The position numbers were made by a program, and so were the translations under genes. Source: Hyphomicrobiaceae bacterium (GTDB lineage Bacteria > Pseudomonadota > Alphaproteobacteria > Rhizobiales > Hyphomicrobiaceae). From it: a stretch of DNA of 64,000 bases. The notes under the pieces are model-generated. The model saw nothing but the letters and a program-made list of their open reading frames with translations, had not been told where the DNA came from and did no database searches. Location: assembly GCA_021730785.1 (NCBI GenBank), contig JAKFWF010000065.1:1-64000 (forward strand), in the 5' to 3' direction. Of the stretch, positions 63,824-64,000 are shown piece by piece; within the stretch, counting starts at the first letter, position 1, and each line of letters begins with the position of its first letter.

Positions 63824-64000
63824 GTGGCCAATAAAAAATTCGTGGTCATGCTCGTCGAGGAGGGACTGGATGCGGTGTTCACGCGAAAGAAGCGCGAAAC
63901 GCCGCCGATTGTGCCGGCGGCCCGCCATAATACGGTGTGTCGAGCGCTAAAAAAACGACCTCAAGCCGCACCTGAGCAAATACTGGGTCATTCCGCCCAA
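63824..64000 (+). pseudogene. IS630-family transposase remnant, internally deleted and frameshifted (runs off the window)
   Basis: From about 63824 the sequence encodes LVEEGLDAVFTRKKRETPP, a conserved IS630 N-terminal stretch. It then jumps to HNTVCRALKK, skipping the roughly 50 residues normally between these segments. At a run of seven A (63949-63955) the IS630 reading continues only in another frame, as NDLKPHLSKYWVIPP. The upstream HTH part is unrecognisable. It is a decayed or rearranged copy; the rest lies beyond the window. Confidence 0.65.

Overview
The window is GC-rich, densely packed chromosome from an alphaproteobacterium. The best fit is the Hyphomicrobiales (Rhizobiales) or a neighbouring order. 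Reasons are the conserved block aminotransferase-hom-glpX / phaC / lysR / trxB, class I PHA synthase, DUF3597 and DUF3574 proteins, and many GH114 proteins. No rRNA, tRNA, CRISPR array or prophage was seen. Both edges carry broken transposases: an ISAs1-type end at 1-148 and an IS630-type remnant at 63824-64000.

Layout. 0.5-11 kb: asparagine synthetase, then acyl-CoA and organic-acid metabolism (CoA transferase, an enoyl-CoA hydratase-family protein lacking both usual glutamates, propionyl-CoA carboxylase alpha, HpcH/HpaI aldolase, FAD-linked 2-hydroxyacid dehydrogenase) and an Nfu Fe-S protein. 11-16.5 kb: methyltransferase, DgkA, nitroreductase, tsaB-rimI, a small secreted Cys protein, and a peptidoglycan-binding GH114 protein with a DUF3597 neighbour. 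16.6-21 kb: livHMGF transporter genes followed by a MetE-like gene. 21-30 kb: glpX, hom, aminotransferase, phaC, lysR, trxB, GNAT, Bax-inhibitor family. 31-35 kb: YbbA/YbbP-type ABC system divergent from tesA. 35-37.6 kb: a secreted AlgE-type mannuronan C5-epimerase homologue with RTX repeats. 38-41 kb: rimK and a divergent succinyl-CoA synthetase-like pair.

41-56 kb is the most interesting part: a Pel-type exopolysaccharide locus, pelA-pelB-like-pelD-pelE-pelF-pelG, convergent with four GH114 (endo-alpha-1,4-polygalactosaminidase family) genes. It departs from the Pseudomonas aeruginosa arrangement. The PelA homologue has the deacetylase part but not the N-terminal glycoside hydrolase. The PelB-like protein has TPRs but no outer-membrane barrel. 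No pelC is visible. PelD has no GGDEF/I-site domain, so c-di-GMP control through PelD looks lost. Separate GH114 proteins could supply the missing hydrolase in trans; one (55418-56308) has lost the conserved acidic residues and looks like a pseudo-enzyme. A visibly AT-rich two-gene insert (51.5-53.2 kb: two-TM protein plus HTH protein with palindromic sites at its start) splits the GH114 array. It is of unknown function and may be a horizontally acquired defence or selfish module.

56-64 kb: flavin reductase, nitroreductase, a secreted VWA protein and its neighbour built from the same repeat, a methylmalonyl-CoA mutase small subunit without a large-subunit gene beside it, and an L,D-transpeptidase.

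Functionally the window joins carbon storage and propionyl-CoA metabolism with a large cell-surface polysaccharide section. Functions come from motif recognition by eye; no database search was run.
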